Part shown: positions 34,449-45,843 of the stretch, in pieces | Layout: each line of letters opens with the position of its first letter | Numbering within the stretch: the stretch's first letter is position 1 | DNA from: Corydoras sp. C115 | Lineage: Eukaryota; Chordata; Actinopteri; Siluriformes; Callichthyidae | DNA: 64,000 nt | Direction: 5' to 3' | Assembly (NCBI GenBank): GCA_019802505.1 | Contig: JAFMOC010000072.1 | Span: 531,001-595,000 of the forward strand | Program-made: the position numbers and the translations under genes | Notes under the pieces: model-generated | The model's database searches: none | What the model was told of the DNA's origin: nothing | What the model saw: only the letters and a program-made list of their open reading frames with translations

Positions 34449-34562
34449 TCCATCCATTATCTTTTGCTTTATCCTGTTTATACTCATCCAGGGGAGAATG
34501 TTTCGGGCGCTGGGCAGATTCACCCAGAACAGGGCACCAATCTGTCATTGGGCACACAGTCT
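34449..34562 (-). mobile_element. SINE fragment, tail half
   Basis: CATCCATCCATTATC tail through GGGCACACAGTC; the head and central block are absent. Confidence 0.8.
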
Positions 34563-34929
34563 AGGGTTGTATGTATATTTTGTTTTGGTTTGGTCTTCAT
34601 GTCTTTTAAGCACTGTATAGGCCTGCATTATGTGAAAAGTCTTATTTAGGGACATCTTATTTCACATCCAAATTGATAATTTGGTTGTTATGACTGGATG
34701 ACTGGCTTTAGCATTTGGCCACAAGGCTTTTTGACGCCACAACATTTTTTTATTTGGCATTCCTCCATCTCTCTCCTACAAATACTTAAAGGTAAAGATT
34801 TTTGTAAATTTTAATATGGATTGCATCCCTTCACTTTCTCTAACCATGTTTCAAGAGGACATTTATGACTAGACTGTCATCTAATAGATTTGATTTTCTA
34901 TGAAATCTGATCTGAATCCATCAGTACCA

Positions 34930-35400
34930 TCTTTATGTCTGAGTTGTTCTGTCCTGTCAGCATGTCTGAGTCTGTCTATGCAGTTAGCATGCCTAAGCAT
35001 GCCTGTTTATTTAGTTAGTGTATGTGAGCCTGTCTGCCCAGCCATTTAGGTCTGCCTTTTATCATCTATTCACCCAAGTCAGTAAATTCGAGCCTTTATT
35101 TCCAGTCATGAGGCCTAAGCCCGTCTTCTACGTCAGCATAAGTCTGTGTCCCTCGTCAGTGCGCCTGAAACTTTTGTTTGTCTTAGTGTGAGTCTGTCTC
35201 TTCAAAAGGCGAACTGGGTCTTTCCCGAGGTTAAGCCTACACATCCACTTACTAAGTCTGTCCTGTGCTTAGTGCATGTTTAAAACCATCAGTGTTGAGT
35301 GCCTACCTGAATCTGTTTGTTTTGTGGGCCTGTCTGATTCTGTCAGCATTGATTGTCTGTCTGAATTCCATTACTCTGCTCAATAGGAAACCCTTGTTTC
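34930..35400 (+). repeat. Diverged minisatellite-like region
   Basis: Recurrent GTCTGAGT/GCCTGTCTG words with CAGTTAGCATGCCT and GTCAGCAT at roughly 35-40 bp spacing (e.g. 34960, 35000, 35030, 35100, 35150, 35330). Too decayed to define a unit; it may descend from a coding tandem repeat of a retroelement. Confidence 0.4.
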
Positions 35401-35664
35401 TGCTCAGCATCCCCAATGATGCCTCACCTCTACACACCACTCATGAAGATGCCATGTCCCTGCTTAGCAACTCTAAGGATGCCTCATCTATGATCAGCAT
35501 TACATGGATGCCCTACCTCACCAAGTGTCCTAAGCACACTTAAGTCCACATTTAGCGGTCTCAGCACACTTGTATGCACTCCGAACAGCCTGGCACACTC
35601 ATTTTCACCCTAAGTGGTGGCTAGTGCACTCAAGTCTGCCCAAAGCACCCCCTAGTGCACTTTA

Positions 35665-35755
35665 GTGTTTTGCAGCGTCAGGGCTGATTTGAAAGCAAAA
35701 GGGGACCAACACAATGTTGGGAAGGTGGTCATGTTTTTCCTGTTTATCATTATAA
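35665..35755 (+). mobile_element. Tc1/mariner 3' end remnant
   Basis: GTCAGGGCTGATTTGAAAGC, then AAAAGGGGACCAACACAATG and GGAAGGTGGTCATG: the 3' end of the Tc1 type also seen at 7230. Confidence 0.65.
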
Positions 35756-37514
35756 AAATAAGTTGATCTTGTTAATTATGTAAGGCTGCCTTTTTATTCT
35801 TTACTTTCGCCAACATTACATTACATTAGCTTTTAAAGATTCGTATATCTGTTTTACTGTTCGTCCTTTTTACCTAATTTTAGTGTAACCTCGAACCTAG
35901 AACGTTTTATTGGGTTAAACATTGAACATTTTAACCTAGACATGTGCAGAAACAGAAAAATAAACCAAAAAGCTAAGAATTTAGGTCTAAACGAATAGCA
36001 TAATTAAAAATATGGTTTCTGATAAATGTTAATTAATACAATTATAGATTTTTTTCACTTTTGTGTTTTATTCGTATGAGCAAAGCATCATTAAAATTCA
36101 GTATTAGTTAACATAAAAAAAAATATTTATCATAGTGGAATCCTATATAATACTGACCATTAACATGCACCAAGCCCTTTTATAATAGGCTCACCACTCA
36201 GATTTGACCTTTGAAGATGTAGCAGTGCATGGCACCCTACCAGTGGCATTTATCACATTCTGTATCTCTGGTGTATCTCCAGTCTTGCTGAAGCAGTGGC
36301 TTAGAAGAAACAGGTTTTATTTTTCCTCATTGACATTAACTTTTATTTGTATTTTAACATTAATATGTAATCTAATGAAAACAAGTTCGTCGCACCCCAC
36401 ATTCATGTCAATCACCACACATTTCGTATGTGTTTATGAAAATAGGACTAACTTAAAATCACCTAGGTTAAATCTTTCTTGACTTAAAGAACCCTGTGCC
36501 ACCTGTATATGAGTTTGCATAATGTAACGATTTGTATACTTTCATATGGAAGAAGCTTGACACGGAAGTCATTTTCTTGAAAAAGCTTAATTTCTGTTCT
36601 CTTAATCTGGGAAGATAAAATGGAAAGTTCAGGCTAGTGATCAGAGGTAACATAAGATGATTAAGCAGATCAGATTAAGCAGAAGGAAAATACTTGTCAG
36701 TTCTAAATTTGCTTCGAGCTGCACAGTTCCAGCAAGATTTGCAGTCTATATAAATCTTAACCCTGCCTTACACCAATCATTTTTATGAAACAAATATTTG
36801 AATATACAATTTGAAATTTAAAAAGCGAACCATGCACATACTATTAATTTAATCTTTCAGCTCAGATACCAGATATATTTGAGCATAAATTATTATCCAA
36901 TTAACAGTTTTAATAAGCAAAACTTTTTTGATGATAATCAGTTACATCTCTCTCTCTCTCTTTATCTCTCTCACACCATCATCCCACACACAAGGAGCCT
37001 ATGTATTTTTTTTTCTTCTGTTCCTCCAGATGGCTAGTTTCATATTGGTTCCATCCAATAATTTGTTTGAGACAGCAAATGCATTTGGCAGAAAAAGCAT
37101 TTGATAGCTTGATGAGTCTTGAAGCAGCTGTTGTAGTTTGGAGCTAGTAATATAAATATAAATGAACTTATCATCATAGGTGCATGATATATACACTGGT
37201 CACTTTAAAAGAGGAGCCTCCTATTTTCAACACTCCAAATCTAATTAAGTTCAACTTACGACATAGATGCATTTCTATTATCTTATTCGCAGAATCCACA
37301 CAGAACATCTGTAGATTAGGTCTTTTTTAAGAATATGACCTCATTATAACCTTCCACAAAGATCTCCAACTTCTGGCTGATCTTGCATCCAAGGACGACA
37401 ATGTCTTTAGATGAAATGATATTTTTGGCCATCTGCCTGGATCAATTATGAGAAAGGAGAAGTAAAATTTGCCTGTTCTCATTTATATGCACCACATCAT
37501 ACCTGCTAGTTAGC

Positions 37515-37650
37515 TCATCCATAAAAACCCATGCAATGTGATTTGTTCCAACCAACCCAACAAGAGCAAGTGCAACGCCTCAGAAACAACCTCTGTCTCT
37601 ATTGCAGGGCAGAGAGCCATCTCCAGCACAACTGGTGGTATAGTGCGGTA
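37515..37650 (+). mobile_element. Ty3/gypsy gag zinc-knuckle remnant
   Basis: Plus-strand reading PMQCDLFQPTQQEQVQRLRN followed by NLCLYCRAESHL matches the gag C-terminus of fish gypsy elements, where a P-M-Q/E-L segment precedes R-R-L-x-x-N-x-L-C-x-Y-C. The CxxC pair is kept; the final His/Cys part of the knuckle is degenerate. Confidence 0.6.
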
Positions 37651-38057
37651 TAGATGGAAGCACTCCTGCAGCCTGTTACAGCACAGTTGGTCAGCAAAGC
37701 TTGGCGGCTGTTTTGATCGTGCTGAACGTGGTACCATAAGTCATGTTGCACTCACTGAATAGAAGAGTGAGTGGCATGCAAATGTTGCTGTATGCTGGAC
37801 TAGGGGGACACTATTAGAGGAGCAGTAGACCCCGCAGGTAAAAGGCTCAGCGCGCTCAACATAGTTCTCAAGTTAGGTCGGTAAGCGCCCATTTTTGTCT
37901 TTTGTTTTCTTATTTATTTTCTGTGCGCACACTCTGTAAGACAAATGCCTTTGTGCTTTCACAGTACTAAAACCAGCGTGCCTCCTATTTGTAGGGTCAT
38001 GTGTCCATGTGAGGTATTGTCTGGCACTATTCGCGGTATGTATCCTAATATAATTAG

Positions 38058-38483
38058 TAGGGGTGAGCTGCAATATTCGCTGATTCGACGATTCGATTCG
38101 GAGAACCGTAGTCGACTATGAACCTCATAGTCGAATGTACCATTTTGACCACATGGGGGTGCCCATGGCTGCTGCTAAGCATTAGTTTTTACATGAAATG
38201 TCTTTGTTTTCGTTATATATATAGCCTTTTGTCAAATAAAATCATCCTAATTTTTTGTTTTTTTTTAGGTTTTTCCTTTGAAGTGGAAAAAAGTCCAGAA
38301 CGGGGATCCCATTTACGGTGCTCTAGAAAAACAAGTAAAATATTTAAAAAAAAATTTTTTAAAAACCATGCTTATAGCGCCATCTTGTGGTGAAATTTTA
38401 ACTGATTCGACTATCAGTCGACTATAGGGAAAATCTGACGAATCAGCTTCGACTATGAAAATCCTTAGTTGAATACACCCCTA
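38058..38483 (+). mobile_element. hAT-type non-autonomous DNA transposon, copy 1
   Basis: 426 bp. Ends TAGGGGTG and CACCCCTA are inverted repeats. Flanks ATAATTAG (38050-38057) and ATTATTAG (38484-38491) match in 7 of 8, as expected of an 8-bp hAT duplication. Inside are the inverted repeat TCGACTATGA / TCATAGTCGA and a GCGCCATCTTGTGGTG motif. No transposase. Confidence 0.88.
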
Positions 38484-38789
38484 ATTATTAGTATTCCTTT
38501 TTATTGTTATATTATATTATAATTATTTTATTTTTAAATAAATAAACCTTTTTTTTGTCCGATGTGGTTCTGTCACTAGTGGTTGGGTTTGGCATGCCCA
38601 CATATTTTGACCAGCATGACGTGCCGCATAACAGATTAATATGCTTTATGCACATGTTGTGAGAAATTCAAAGTATAAATTAATCCTAATATGAAAGAAT
38701 AAACCCCAATGTGCCAAACTCATTTCATCAGTAACAAGGACATGTTTTAACAACGTGTTTTAACACCCCCAACTTAGCGGCAGCACGAT

Positions 38790-38805
38790 CCCCCCCCCCC
38801 CCCCC
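38790..38805. repeat. Poly-C tract (16 C)
   Basis: Homopolymer outside any SINE copy I can recognise. Confidence 0.9.
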
Positions 38806-39865
38806 ATCACCATCATTTTTGTCAAATTAAAATGATACCAAAATGTGCACTGCAGCCAGCATTGTATTTCTGAAAATCTTGATACACCTCTGATACCTAA
38901 CACTGAGCTGCATGATTCTGAAGGTCTCTATCATGGCTGATAACCAGCATATGTACAAATAAATTTTAATTAGGAAGAGTAAGGTGTAAGCCTGTTATCA
39001 CCCTGTTGGAAGCACACTGGCAAGTTTAAAAGTATAAAAATTTTTGATGGATCAGGAGAATGAAAAAAAAAATGCTTATTAAAGAATGCAAATTATATAA
39101 AAAAAGAATATGACAAAGAGGGGGGGATTGTACACCATTTATATCAAGATAATGTTTACTTACACTCGATCACTCCATCAATCAGTTAAGTCACTTTTAA
39201 TTTTAGGTTAAACCCTTATAATATTTAGGTTTAATCAATAAGTTACACTACACTAAGTTACACTTACATTAGCATTGTTTTAGTGATTGTTTTCTATTTA
39301 TAAAACAAATCACCTTTGTTGTTTTTTGCTAGATGTCCAAACTGAAATATGTTTAATCCATTATATAAACATTGTAAAGGATTTACAAAATAGACCCATA
39401 ACATGCATTTGCCCAAAAATAAAGTTCATTTTTATGATGTGCATCATCCATTTTCATGTTTTATTTGTTGTTTTAGTGGCTTTTGTGCTGAAATGACCAT
39501 AAAGCTAGTTTTTTTATTGTAATTGGGTCTCCTTGGATTAATCCCACACAGATTTGCAGAATTTTTGTGCAGTATTGGCTAAGCAGGGGCTTAAAGAAAC
39601 AAATAAAGTGTAAAACCTTCCCCTGTTTATCGTTTTTTGTGAACATGTACCATGGTGTAAAAATTATATTATAAGTAGCTTTCCAATGGTTTGATGATCA
39701 TGTAAATATACGGTTGTCCATTAGGTCCATAAAAAAGACAATATACTAGCTTGATGTCCCAAACAGTCATCAGTGCAGCATGGTGAATGAGCGTCCTTAA
39801 AGGCTGAGTTTTTAGTGAAAAAAAGGGTTTTAAATTCATAAAACATGGTGAAACAATTGAAATCC

Positions 39866-39981
39866 AAGTTCGAATCCCAATATGGGTGGAGTTTCTATGT
39901 TCTCTCCGTATTCACGTGGGTTTCCTCCTGGTGCTCTGGTTTTCTCCCACAAAAACATGGATCAAAAACATGGATCAAAAT
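39866..39981 (+). mobile_element. SINE fragment, B box to central block
   Basis: GTTCGAATCCCAATATGGGT through CCCACAAAAACATGGATC. Confidence 0.75.
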
Positions 39982-39989
39982 GTAACATT

Positions 39990-40018
39990 GTGGCGGCACA
40001 GTGGCTTAGTGGTTCGTG
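39990..40018 (+). mobile_element. SINE head fragment
   Basis: TGGCGGCACAGTGGCTTAGT then GGTTCGTGT; cut off just before the minus SINE at 40035. Confidence 0.7.
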
Positions 40019-40034
40019 TGTTCTCGACATGAGC

Positions 40035-40372
40035 CCATTCATTCATTATCTCCCGCTTTATCCTCTATTAGGGTCGCGGTGGGGTTCCCCATGCCCATCC
40101 AGGGGAGAACGTCTCGGGCGCGGGGCAGATACACCCAGGACAGGGCGCCAATCCATCACTGGGTACACACTCACACACTCTATATGGGGCAATTTAGAGA
40201 ACTCAATTAACTTTATCCATGTTTTTGGACTGTGGGAGGAAACCGGAGAACCCGGAGGAAACCCACGCAGACACGGGGAGAACATGGAAACTCCACCCAG
40301 ATGGGGATTCGAACCGGGAATCCCTAGCGCTGAGAGGCGAACGTGCTAAACCACTAAACCACCGTGCCACCT
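40035..40372 (-). mobile_element. SINE copy, full length
   Basis: CATTCATTCATTATC tail to CCACCGTGCCACC; shortened TG block. Confidence 0.93.
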
Positions 40373-40987
40373 TATATATGTGTATATATATATTCATCAA
40401 AAGAGTCTTGATCCTAAACAAACCGATGTGTTTTCCAGCCAGCTGCACATCCATTCATTACAGGGTGGAAATGATAAATTCAACGAATCACAGACATTTC
40501 AGATGGTGGCAAATCATTCCCAGACTGACTCACCCAAATGAATGACTCACTGAATTGAAAGAAGTACGACTTGTTTCTTTAGTTATTCCTGACAGACTTC
40601 ATAATTACACTTCAAGGGATCAATCCAAGTGTGACTGAGTTAAATCCTGTAGAGACCATCTGTATTTAGCAAATCGGTGTGTCATTGCCTGAGAGTAAAG
40701 GCCTACATCTTTTGCTCAGTTTCCACCATCTAGTATTTGGTCAGATAATATATCAATTTCACAACTTTGTTCAGCAAGGCATTAATTACTCACCAGTCAT
40801 TTATTTAGAAATCTTTTAATCATGAACATAATTTAATTTTTTGGTGTTTAACAAGTTGCTGTTTAACAAATTTAGTTCAGATACCATGGATCGGAATTCT
40901 AATTGAATTCATAAAGTTCATAAAGTTGATTTATAGAAAGTGGAATATCTTTTTCTTCTTTCTGCATTTTTACCCTTTATTATTCAG

Positions 40988-41286
40988 GGGTCGACACAGC
41001 GATGAACTCACAATTAAGACTTGGGCAGTGTTTTACGTCGGATGCCCTTCCTGACACAACCCTCACCTTGTACCGGGCCTGGGGACACACAGACTATAGG
41101 GACAATTTAGAGCAGCAGATTCACCTTAAATCCATGTTTTTTGGCTGTGGGAGGAAACCGGAGAACCTGGAGGAAACCTACACGGACATGGAAGAACATG
41201 GAAACTCCACCCAGATTGGGATTCGAACCGGGAAACCCCAGTGCTCAGAAGAGAACAAGCTAACCACTAAGCCACCGTGCCAGCTT
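40988..41286 (-). mobile_element. SINE copy with an alternative 3' module
   Basis: Head and central block are of the dominant family (CCACCGTGCCAGC end). The tail half instead carries TTTTACGTCGGATGCCCTTC and CTGACACAACCCTCACC, which matches the 3' module of DANA-type repeats as I remember it. Confidence 0.75.
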
Positions 41287-42255
41287 TCCTGTAAAGTTGA
41301 ATATGTTTTACATATTTAACATATATGCAAGTTATGTTTAAAAAAATATAATAGAGAGAAAATAAAACAAAGTTAAAAATGTAAAAGAGAGTCTGCTGCT
41401 GTAATAAGCAGGATTCACTCATGGCTACATTGCTATACTTATCAGCATGCCTTTTTTTGCAGACAATTTTTACCCAAAGTGATCCCAAATTGATGGTTTA
41501 GGGTCAGAGCACAACGTCAGCCATTACCCAGAACCCTTGAAGCAACTGAGGTTTGCAGAAGGGTCCATATATTATATCTTAAGAATTACATTTTATTCAC
41601 TGAAAGCAGTTTATTAAATAAGATATGCTGGACAAAAGGTGAAATTTATTTGGGTCACTTATATTCAGCAGAAAGTCCACAAATGTAGGAGCTGAGCTGA
41701 TTATTTTGAAAGCTTTGCTTAACCCTGCAATAAAGAACTGTGTTTAAAGCATACTTTTTATATCCTTTTTTATATATTACTGAGTCTCTGGAGCTTATAC
41801 TTGATGCAAGTTGTATTCCAGCCACATCTTCTGCCAAATTATAATGTGTTCCTTTGAAATTTATATTTTTTCCTAAATGAGTCAGAATGGAAATCCACAA
41901 AAAGTTAGTGGAGTTAATATTTGGCATGTGCTATTAGGAGCTTTGTTATATTTTTATATAGATTAAGACACGCTCATTTTGGCAAGCCATGCTTTACTAA
42001 TCTAGTTCAAATGACAGCAATTCTATAGCATAATAGGAAAATTATTCGGCTGCAAAATATGGATTATGTGTTTAATTTAAAAGAAAATGAAATGCTGCAC
42101 AATCTTCTAATTAATGGAATACTTCAAAACCACTTATGTTATGTAGGCCACTGTACCGTTTACTGTAATGAGCACAGGCAATTTTCAATGTTTACAGAAC
42201 AATAAAGTTAGGGTTGTAACAAAACCTTACTTTTAACTTAGTAGGAGTGTGTACA

Positions 42256-42256
<1 letters not shown>

Positions 42257-42327
<71 letters not shown>
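42257..42327. repeat. (TA)n microsatellite, 71 bp
   Basis: Pure TA array. Confidence 0.97.
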
Positions 42328-42330
<3 letters not shown>

Positions 42331-42494
42331 CACTTGAATTCCCTGCCTGCTGCTGTGTGTTAAAATTTCTATTATCATCTAAATTTAAAGATTTTTTTTA
42401 CATAGTAAAATTAACTTACCGCCTAAGAAACAAAAATAAATAAAGAAATTTAAAAAAATACAAATATGTAAAAAGTTAAGGAACGGGAGCATGT

Positions 42495-42775
42495 TTCTTA
42501 TATTACATTACATGAGGTCATTTAGCAGACGCTTTTATCCAGAGCGACATACGAAGTGCCACAGGGCCACAGCATTCCTGGAGCAAAGAGGGTTAACGGT
42601 CTTGCATATTGGTGGACATGGGATTTAAACCTTCAGATTGATAGCACAACCCCCTAACCACTGAGCTAAGTATCCCAACTTGATGGTTGTGGTTAAAACA
42701 CAGCGTTGGCCATGCTACAACCCCCCAGGAGCAATAAGGTTTAAGAGCCTCGCTCAAGGACCCACAGTGGTAAAG
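42495..42775 (-). mobile_element. Second tRNA-derived SINE family copy
   Basis: TTAGCAGACGCTTTTATCCAG at the left is the complement of the tail. TTAAACCTTCAGATTGATAG and CCACTGAGCTAAG are the complement of the B-box/A-box head also seen at 2886. A further CTCAAGGACCCACAGTGG follows, so it may be two joined pieces. Confidence 0.65.
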
Positions 42776-42784
42776 TCAGTGAAC

Positions 42785-43044
42785 CTGGCATGTTCTCCCC
42801 ATGCCCCTGAGTTTTTTTTTCATACAGTCCAAAAATATGGATTTAAGGTAAATTGGCTGCTTTAAATTACACCTATATAGTCTGTTTGTCTGTGTGTGAG
42901 TGATTTTGCCCAGCAATAGTTTGGGGCCCTGTCCTGAGTGTATCTGCCCAGCACCCGAAACGTTCTCCCCTGGATGACAACCCCCCCCCCCCCCCCCCCC
43001 GCGACCCTTGTAGAGAATTAAGTGGAAGATGATGAGTGAATGAA
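42785..43044 (+). mobile_element. SINE copy, 5' truncated, with 20-C tract
   Basis: Starts in the central block (GCATGTTCTCCCC). The block between GGATG and GCGACCC is a run of 20 C (42981-43000). Tail GAATGAATTAATGAA. Confidence 0.85.
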
Positions 43045-43082
43045 TTAATGAAAATAAGCAGGCTAAAAATAAACTATGTTAT

Positions 43083-43542
43083 TGTCACCAATCTGTCCGT
43101 TCTTCCCCGGAAGGAGGGCGGCTAACGTGGAGGTATTGCGTTCAGCCGCTCGCGCCTTGATGAGCGCTCCCGGGTACCGACCACGCGGGGAAGAATGCGT
43201 GCGTCGGTCCACGGCGAACGCTCCCACGGGATACGACCCACGCGGAGAAGGCGCGCAGCGCCGTAACGTGGTTGAACGCGGAAGGAGAGTCCAAGACACC
43301 GGGATAAAATCCAAAATGAGTAATTTAATAAAAATTGGTGACGGGACACCAACAGAAAGGGGGAACAAACGAAACAAAGTAACATCGGGTATCATAACCT
43401 CAAAACAAAGACGTGCACCAAAGGGAAGGAAAACTCAGAATAAATACAAAAGGAACTAAACACGTGAACAAAACAAACCAATCACCCAACTGAAACAATT
43501 AAGGACACAAACGAGGGACAGGTGCCACAGGCACCTGTGACA
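43083..43542 (-). mobile_element. Solo LTR, copy 1
   Basis: 460 bp starting TGTCACC and ending CCTGTGACA, flanked by GTTAT at 43078-43082 and 43543-43547. No internal retroviral-type domains nearby. The family is GC-rich at the left end (GAGCGCTCCCGGGTACCGAC) and ends with the palindrome CAGGTGCC-ACA-GGCACCTG. Orientation is a guess from a minus-strand ATTAAA signal and promoter-like layout. The open frames inside are not genes. Confidence 0.85.
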
Positions 43543-44357
43543 GTTATGAACTTTTAACTTGTTATTGTACTATTTATGGGCTGCTCACAATTTGTAGAAA
43601 CAGTTTGCCAGGTCCATAATTAATTAAAGTGATTAAAAATGTATTTTATTTTTTCAAAAGGCAATCAAAAATTGAAAGCATGTATAGCAAAATCTAGGTT
43701 AGTGTTAGTAAGCCTAGTAGACAGCAGTTTACATACAACAATGAATAAAAATGCAAAAAAAGAGAGCAGAAGCAAATGAATAGTGACAGATAAGACATCT
43801 GGTGGAGTATGAAAGGCCTCTCTGTTAAACGTGCGTGCCACCACATATAACAGCAGTAAGGAATGTCAGACAAAGTGACAAGGAAATGCAAGTAAGTGAG
43901 GTGTGCAGAGACAATGGGCAGCTGGGGATTGCTGGAAGGAGGATGTGGAGAGCACATAGGACAGAAGTGTCAGGAGCACAGAATGCCTGTAGAATAAGGG
44001 AAAGAAAATGCCGACGAGACGAGAAAATTAGATTGGACTTAAGATATATGGAAGCTGAGAAGAGAGAAGGCCAGATTAGAGTGCAGGCAAAGAAAAAGAT
44101 GAGTAATTGAACACAAAACATATACAAATTTAAAAAAATCAGAATTGTTGTATAAGGATTGTAAATATAAAAGTTAAACCAAGTGTATCTGGAGGAAAGT
44201 AGATAACTAGCAATATATATAAATACGAAATTATGGAGACTAGATACAGAGACAGACAAAGGTAAAAAACGGGTGGAGAAGAAAAAAAGACCAAAATAAA
44301 ATATATTGTGTCAAATCACAAACCATATACAGTATCCTTCAGTAGGTCCACTCAATC

Positions 44358-44365
44358 TTTTTTTT

Positions 44366-44395
<30 letters not shown>
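44358..44395. repeat. Poly-T (18) poly-G (20) junction
   Basis: T run 44358-44375 immediately followed by G run 44376-44395, where a SINE tail should be. Confidence 0.9.
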
Positions 44396-44397
<2 letters not shown>

Positions 44398-44686
44398 CCC
44401 ATGCCCATCCAGGGGAGAACGTCCCGAGTGCTGGGCAGATAGACCCAGGACAGGGCGCCAAATCTATCGCTGGACACACACTCACTCACTCACACAGACA
44501 CACTCCATATATGGCAATTTTGGAGAACTGAATTGACTTGATCAATGTTTTTGGACTGTGGGAGGAAACCAGAGAACCCGGAGGACACGAGGAGAACATG
44601 GAAACTCCACCCAGATTGGGATTCAAACCTGGAATCCCTAGCACTGAGAGGAGAACGTGCTAAACCACTAAGCCACCATGCTGCCC
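44376..44686 (-). mobile_element. SINE copy, tail replaced by poly-G
   Basis: Body from GGTTCCCATGCCCATCC to AAGCCACCATGCTGCCC. The usual tail CGCTTTATCCTCTATTAGGG is absent. Confidence 0.85.
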
Positions 44687-44819
44687 TGTTTACCATATAG
44701 AAACACTTTATTCCAGCTGTTAGTCCTCTATGCTCTGTTCTCTAATGCTTAGGAGAACCATGGCGCAGATATTATTTGGATCATGAATCAATCTCAGCAC
44801 CGCAATGACATTTAAGTAG

Positions 44820-45082
44820 TATTATTGTGTTAGAAGGTGTTGTTATGGAATGATGCCTGGGAATTTGAGTTTGTTTAGTGTGTGTTCCTTTGTTCCAGGA
44901 GTTTTTAGTTAATTGACTGCCAGCTTGTGTTAATGAAAGCTCATTTGTGTTAAATAACTTGTGCCGTGTTCTCCTTATTTAAGCCTGTTCAGACCTGTGC
45001 ATTCCAGCCCAGCTCAGTGTGAGTTCTGTTTTCAGTTTGCTGTGTGTTTTTGGTTATTTAATAAACTTACTGTGTTTCTGAC
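44820..45082 (+). mobile_element. Possible LTR fragment
   Basis: TATA-like CTTATTTAAGCCTG and polyadenylation-like TTTAATAAACTTACTG lie about 90 bp apart, an LTR-like spacing. It is interrupted by a SINE at 45085. The left end is not defined. Confidence 0.4.
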
Positions 45083-45084
45083 CG

Positions 45085-45410
45085 GGGCGGCACGGTGGTT
45101 TAGTGGTTTAGCACGTTTACCCCTCAGCACTAGGGATTCCTGGTTCAAATCCCAATCTGGGTGGAGTTTCCATGTTCTCCCCGTGTCTGCATGGGTTTCC
45201 TCCGGGTTCTCCAGTTTCCTCCCACGGTCCAAAAAACATGGATCAAGGTCAATTGAATTCTCCAAATTGCCCCATATAGAGTGTGTCTGTGTGAGTGAGT
45301 GTGCCCAGCGATAGATTGGCGCCCTGTCCTGGGTGTATCTGCCCAGCGCCTGAAACGTTCTCCCCTGGATGGGCATGGGGAACCCTTCACGACCCTAATA
45401 GAGGATAGAG
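45085..45410 (+). mobile_element. SINE copy with unusual tail
   Basis: Full head and body. After GAGGATAGAG the tail continues as CTTGCCCCTTAAATTTTTCA then TGTAAAAAGAG instead of GAAT repeats, as in the copy at 24284. Confidence 0.9.
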
Positions 45411-45497
45411 CTTGCCCCTTAAATTTTTCATGTAAAAAGAGACTAAAACAAAGACTTAAGATGCCAATAATCAAATATTGTATTTAATTTATAGAAT

Positions 45498-45843
45498 GGC
45501 GGCACGGTGGCTTAGTGGTTAGCACGTTCGCCTCTCAGCGCTAGGGATTCCCGGTTCGAATCCCCATCTGGGTGGAGTTTCCATGTTCTCCCCGTGTGCG
45601 CGTGGGTTTTCCTCCGGGTTCTCCGGTTTCCTCCCACAGTCCAAAAACATGGATCAAGTTCATTGAGTTCTCTAAATTGCCCCATATAGAGTGTGTTTGA
45701 GTGTGTGAGTGTGTACCCAGCGATGGATTGGCGCCCTGTCCTGGGTGTATCTGCCCAGCGCCCGAGACGTTCTCCCCTGGATGGGCATGGGGAGTCCAAC
45801 CGCGACCCTAATAGAGGATAAAGCGGGAGCTAATGAATGAATG
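45498..45843 (+). mobile_element. SINE copy with 12-bp duplication, 346 bp
   Basis: AATTTATAGAAT at 45486-45497 and 45844-45855. Intact A and B boxes. Confidence 0.97.

Noticed and set aside
35265..35543. 92-codon plus frame with hydrophobic start resembling a small membrane protein
   Set aside because: It lies in the decayed minisatellite region; the hydrophobic residues come from repeated CTGTCTG words.
39882..40349. 155-codon open frame on plus
   Set aside because: It consists of SINE sequence read through two copies in opposite orientations. Peptides such as MFSPCPRGFPPGSPVSS and PLLGSRWGSPCPSRGER recur at every SINE and are not proteins.
43063..43459. Overlapping open frames of 110 and 127 codons in a GC-rich block
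   Set aside because: They lie entirely inside the solo LTR at 43083-43542 and recur in the related LTR at 56997.
43825..44259. 144-codon minus frame rich in Ser, Leu and Phe
   Set aside because: Low-complexity purine-rich DNA read on the other strand; no domain, no splice context.
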